A stretch of 64,000 bases of DNA from Calliphora vicina (lineage: Eukaryota; Arthropoda; Insecta; Diptera; Calliphoridae): the NCBI RefSeq assembly GCF_958450345.1, contig NC_088784.1:66923747-66987746 (forward strand), given 5' to 3'. A program made the position numbers and the translations under genes. Shown piece by piece: positions 62,096 through 64,000 of the stretch. The first letter of the stretch is position 1. Each line of letters begins with the position of its first letter. The notes under the pieces were generated by a model. The model made no database searches, was not told the origin of the DNA, and was given only the letters and a program-made list of their open reading frames with translations.

Positions 62096-63389
62096 TCTGT
62101 ATACGATGGATTTCATATTTGTTTTAATTATTTTTCTTTTTGGCATTTAAAACTCGATTCACTCGATTCAGAATATTTATTTTGCATTCTTTTAATATAC
62201 GTAAGTTATTTACTTACTCGATTTGAACGTAGACGTACACATACATAATAATACTCGCAATGATTGAGTAGAACAAAAATTTGAATTATTAAAATCAAAA
62301 GTATGTACACTTTGTAAATCAAAACGATATCCGATTTTGCTCAAAATTTTTATTTGGTTTTTAGATAACAAAAAAAGTTAGCCCTTTAAAGTACTACTGA
62401 AAATTTTAAAAATCCAATGTAAATGTCACCCTAATATTCATACATAGGTAGTTTATATACAATTCTTGCCTACAATTTCCAGAGTTATAGAGAAGGTGAG
62501 AAAAAATCGAGAATTATTACATTTTTTTATATTTTGCAGTGTTTCTTAAAACGTAATAATTTATAAAAGCCACAACAATGTGGCAAAGTTTGCTAGAAAA
62601 TGCATCGAATATTCAAGATTGCCAATTTTCATTTCCTCACTAGTTGTAGTGATTTTAGTTTCATCTTAGCATTGAAAAATGCTAGATAGATTTTATATAG
62701 CCATAAGATTTAGCCATTTTATTTTGCCCACATTTTTTTCACAATCAATTTCATTACTTTTTTCAAAATCAAATAATATTTTTTTAACATAAACAGACTA
62801 ATGGAAACATAGAGCAAGCGTAATGTGCAAATGTATTTTTTTTACAAATTTTACATGAGACACAAACTAATATTTTGTTTAAAATATTTATAAAATCTGT
62901 TAATGCTGCGTTTAAGACTTAGCACAGTTATTTTGTATTTCCTAATGAACTTAGCACATTTTGTTATAAAATATGTTCTTTTTTTATCGTTTTAACTCTG
63001 TTATCTGATTTAAAGTCTCTACTGTCACTAAAGTTCATATTAAAATACAATGATATAAGAATTATTAAAAAAAAGACTTGCAAACTTCCTCTTGAAAGGG
63101 TCCTCAATCAAAGTGCAAATGATTAGAGGAACACTTTCAATATAAAATATCTGTGGTAAATTGCATTGAATTCAAATAGATGACAAATTCCAAAATGGCA
63201 ATGTACAGACAGAACATTTGGTTTGAAGTCTCCCTATAAAATTTATTTTTAAATCTAACCACCTTAAAATTGTTAAAATTCCTAAAATATGTCTTATTTT
63301 AAAGTTTTAGAACATCTGCTGGCTGTCATTCAATATGATTTCAATGAACATGATTTTCTTCTTGTTGTTACTTGCCTCCAAGGAGGGAA
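62096..63389. other. AT-rich DNA, one isolated repeat end
   Basis: AATGTCACCCTAATATTCAT near 62423 resembles inverted-repeat termini seen at 21861 and 55366. Otherwise nothing recognised. Confidence 0.4.
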
Positions 63390-64000
63390 ATACAAAAAAA
63401 ACAAGTAAGAGTGCTATATTCGGCTGTGCCGAATCTTATATACCCTTCACCAAATTATACTTCAAAATTTTTAGGTAAACAAAATTTAATTTTTTTTCCA
63501 GTTGTTTTTTGAATTTTTTGGAAAAAAAATTTTTTCGATTGTTATTTTAAATTTAAAATTTTTTTTTTTTAAATTTAAAAAATTTTTTTTTTTAAATTTA
63601 AAATTTTTTTTTTTTTAAATTTAAAATTTTTTTTTTGTTTTTTAATTTTTTAAAAAAAAAAAAAAATTCGGGTTCAAAATTTTTTTCCCGATTTTGACCC
63701 ATTGTAGGTCCAACTTACTATGGTCCTATATACGTCGTTGCAAATGTCTTTGAAATATCTATCATTAGATATCCATATTGTCTATATTAATGTCTTAGTA
63801 ATCCAGATATAGGTAAAAAAATAGGTCAAAAATCGAGGTTGTCTTGGTTTTTTCCTCATATCTCAGCCATTTGTGGACCGATTTTGCTGATTTTAAATAG
63901 CAAAATTCTCGAAAGCATGTCTGACAGAATTATTGAAGATTTGGATCCCGAAGATATCTGGGGTCTTCAGAAAACTGATTTCAACAGACAGACAGACAGA
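63390..64000 (+). mobile_element. DINE/Helentron-like family 2 element, runs off the window
   Basis: It starts AACAAGTAAGAGTGCTATAT with the hairpin ATTCGGCTGTGCCGAAT and ATACCCTTCACC (5' subterminal repeat). Further on is TCTCAGCCATTTGTGGACCG. It reaches the (ACAG/GACA)n core at the window edge (TTTCAACAGACAGACAGACA), the GTCY microsatellite of dipteran DINE repeats. The 3' end lies outside. Confidence 0.8.
63530..63670. repeat. A/T-only tandem repeat, unit about 25-30 bp
   Basis: Repeated TTTAAATTTAAAATTTTTTT-type units lie within the family-2 element, probably expanded by slippage. Confidence 0.7.

Noticed and set aside
55366..62430. TACATTAGGGTG and its inverse 7 kb apart as the ends of one large transposon
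   Set aside because: The interior contains several complete unrelated insertions and no shared gene. More likely two separate relic ends.

Overview
This window is non-coding, transposon-rich DNA of an insect, most likely a calyptrate fly (blowfly or house-fly type). The base composition is strongly A+T-rich. There are no bacterial operons or ribosome binding sites. Short GT-AG introns and poly-A-tailed retroelements are present. The dominant repeats are DINE-1/Helentron-like elements with a GACG/GTCY microsatellite core, as known from Diptera. The species-level guess is inference.

I found no intact host gene, tRNA, rRNA or CRISPR array. What can be supported is a dense, nested set of mobile elements, many of which can be delimited to the base from target-site duplications (TSDs). 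0-5 kb: a TA-flanked fold-back MITE, an old DINE relic and a 1.3-kb inverted-repeat element with an internal tandem duplication. 5-9 kb: a decayed inverted-repeat element and plain AT-rich DNA. 8.8-11.6 kb: a broken gene of an arthropod-wide protein family of unknown function, split by a 5'-truncated Jockey-type retrotransposon with a perfect 11-bp TSD. 12-13.4 and 24-25.5 kb: two decayed Tc3-like transposons of one family. 14-16.5 kb: a Helitron-like element carrying a Tc1 insertion, with an empty-site copy at 58.1-58.3 kb. 21.9-28.1 kb: inverted-repeat elements, a piggyBac-like MITE and a Helitron-like tail with a minisatellite. 29.3-33.2 kb: DINE copies, two of them tail-to-tail as a long palindrome. 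34.6-36.9 kb: a LINE relic cut by a TTAA-flanked piggyBac-like element, then a DINE cut by a GGG-ended element. 37-39.6 kb: a CR1/Jockey-type reverse transcriptase relic cut by a hAT-type element that carries a 373-bp pure ATT tract. 39.8-49.6 kb: DINEs, MITEs, a second minisatellite-bearing element and a mariner-type relic. 49.9-52.1 kb: a hAT element with a nested MITE. 53.3-58.3 kb: long fold-back elements and a mariner relic. 59.2-60.5 kb: a nearly intact DD37E transposon inside an ATCT microsatellite. 61.5-62.1 kb: a hAT transposase relic. 63.4-64 kb: the start of a second DINE family.

The genes do not cooperate in a pathway. The biology recorded here is repeated insertion of elements into elements. 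In several cases (Jockey, hAT, piggyBac, Tc1) removing the insert and one TSD copy restores the interrupted reading frame or matches an empty copy elsewhere in the window, which proves the boundaries. I did not find a new defence or regulatory system. The most unusual items are the orphan arthropod gene with an internal deletion, the ATT-bearing hAT element, the single-stop DD37E transposase, and the GGGTCAAAATGACCC-type palindrome shared by different fold-back elements.
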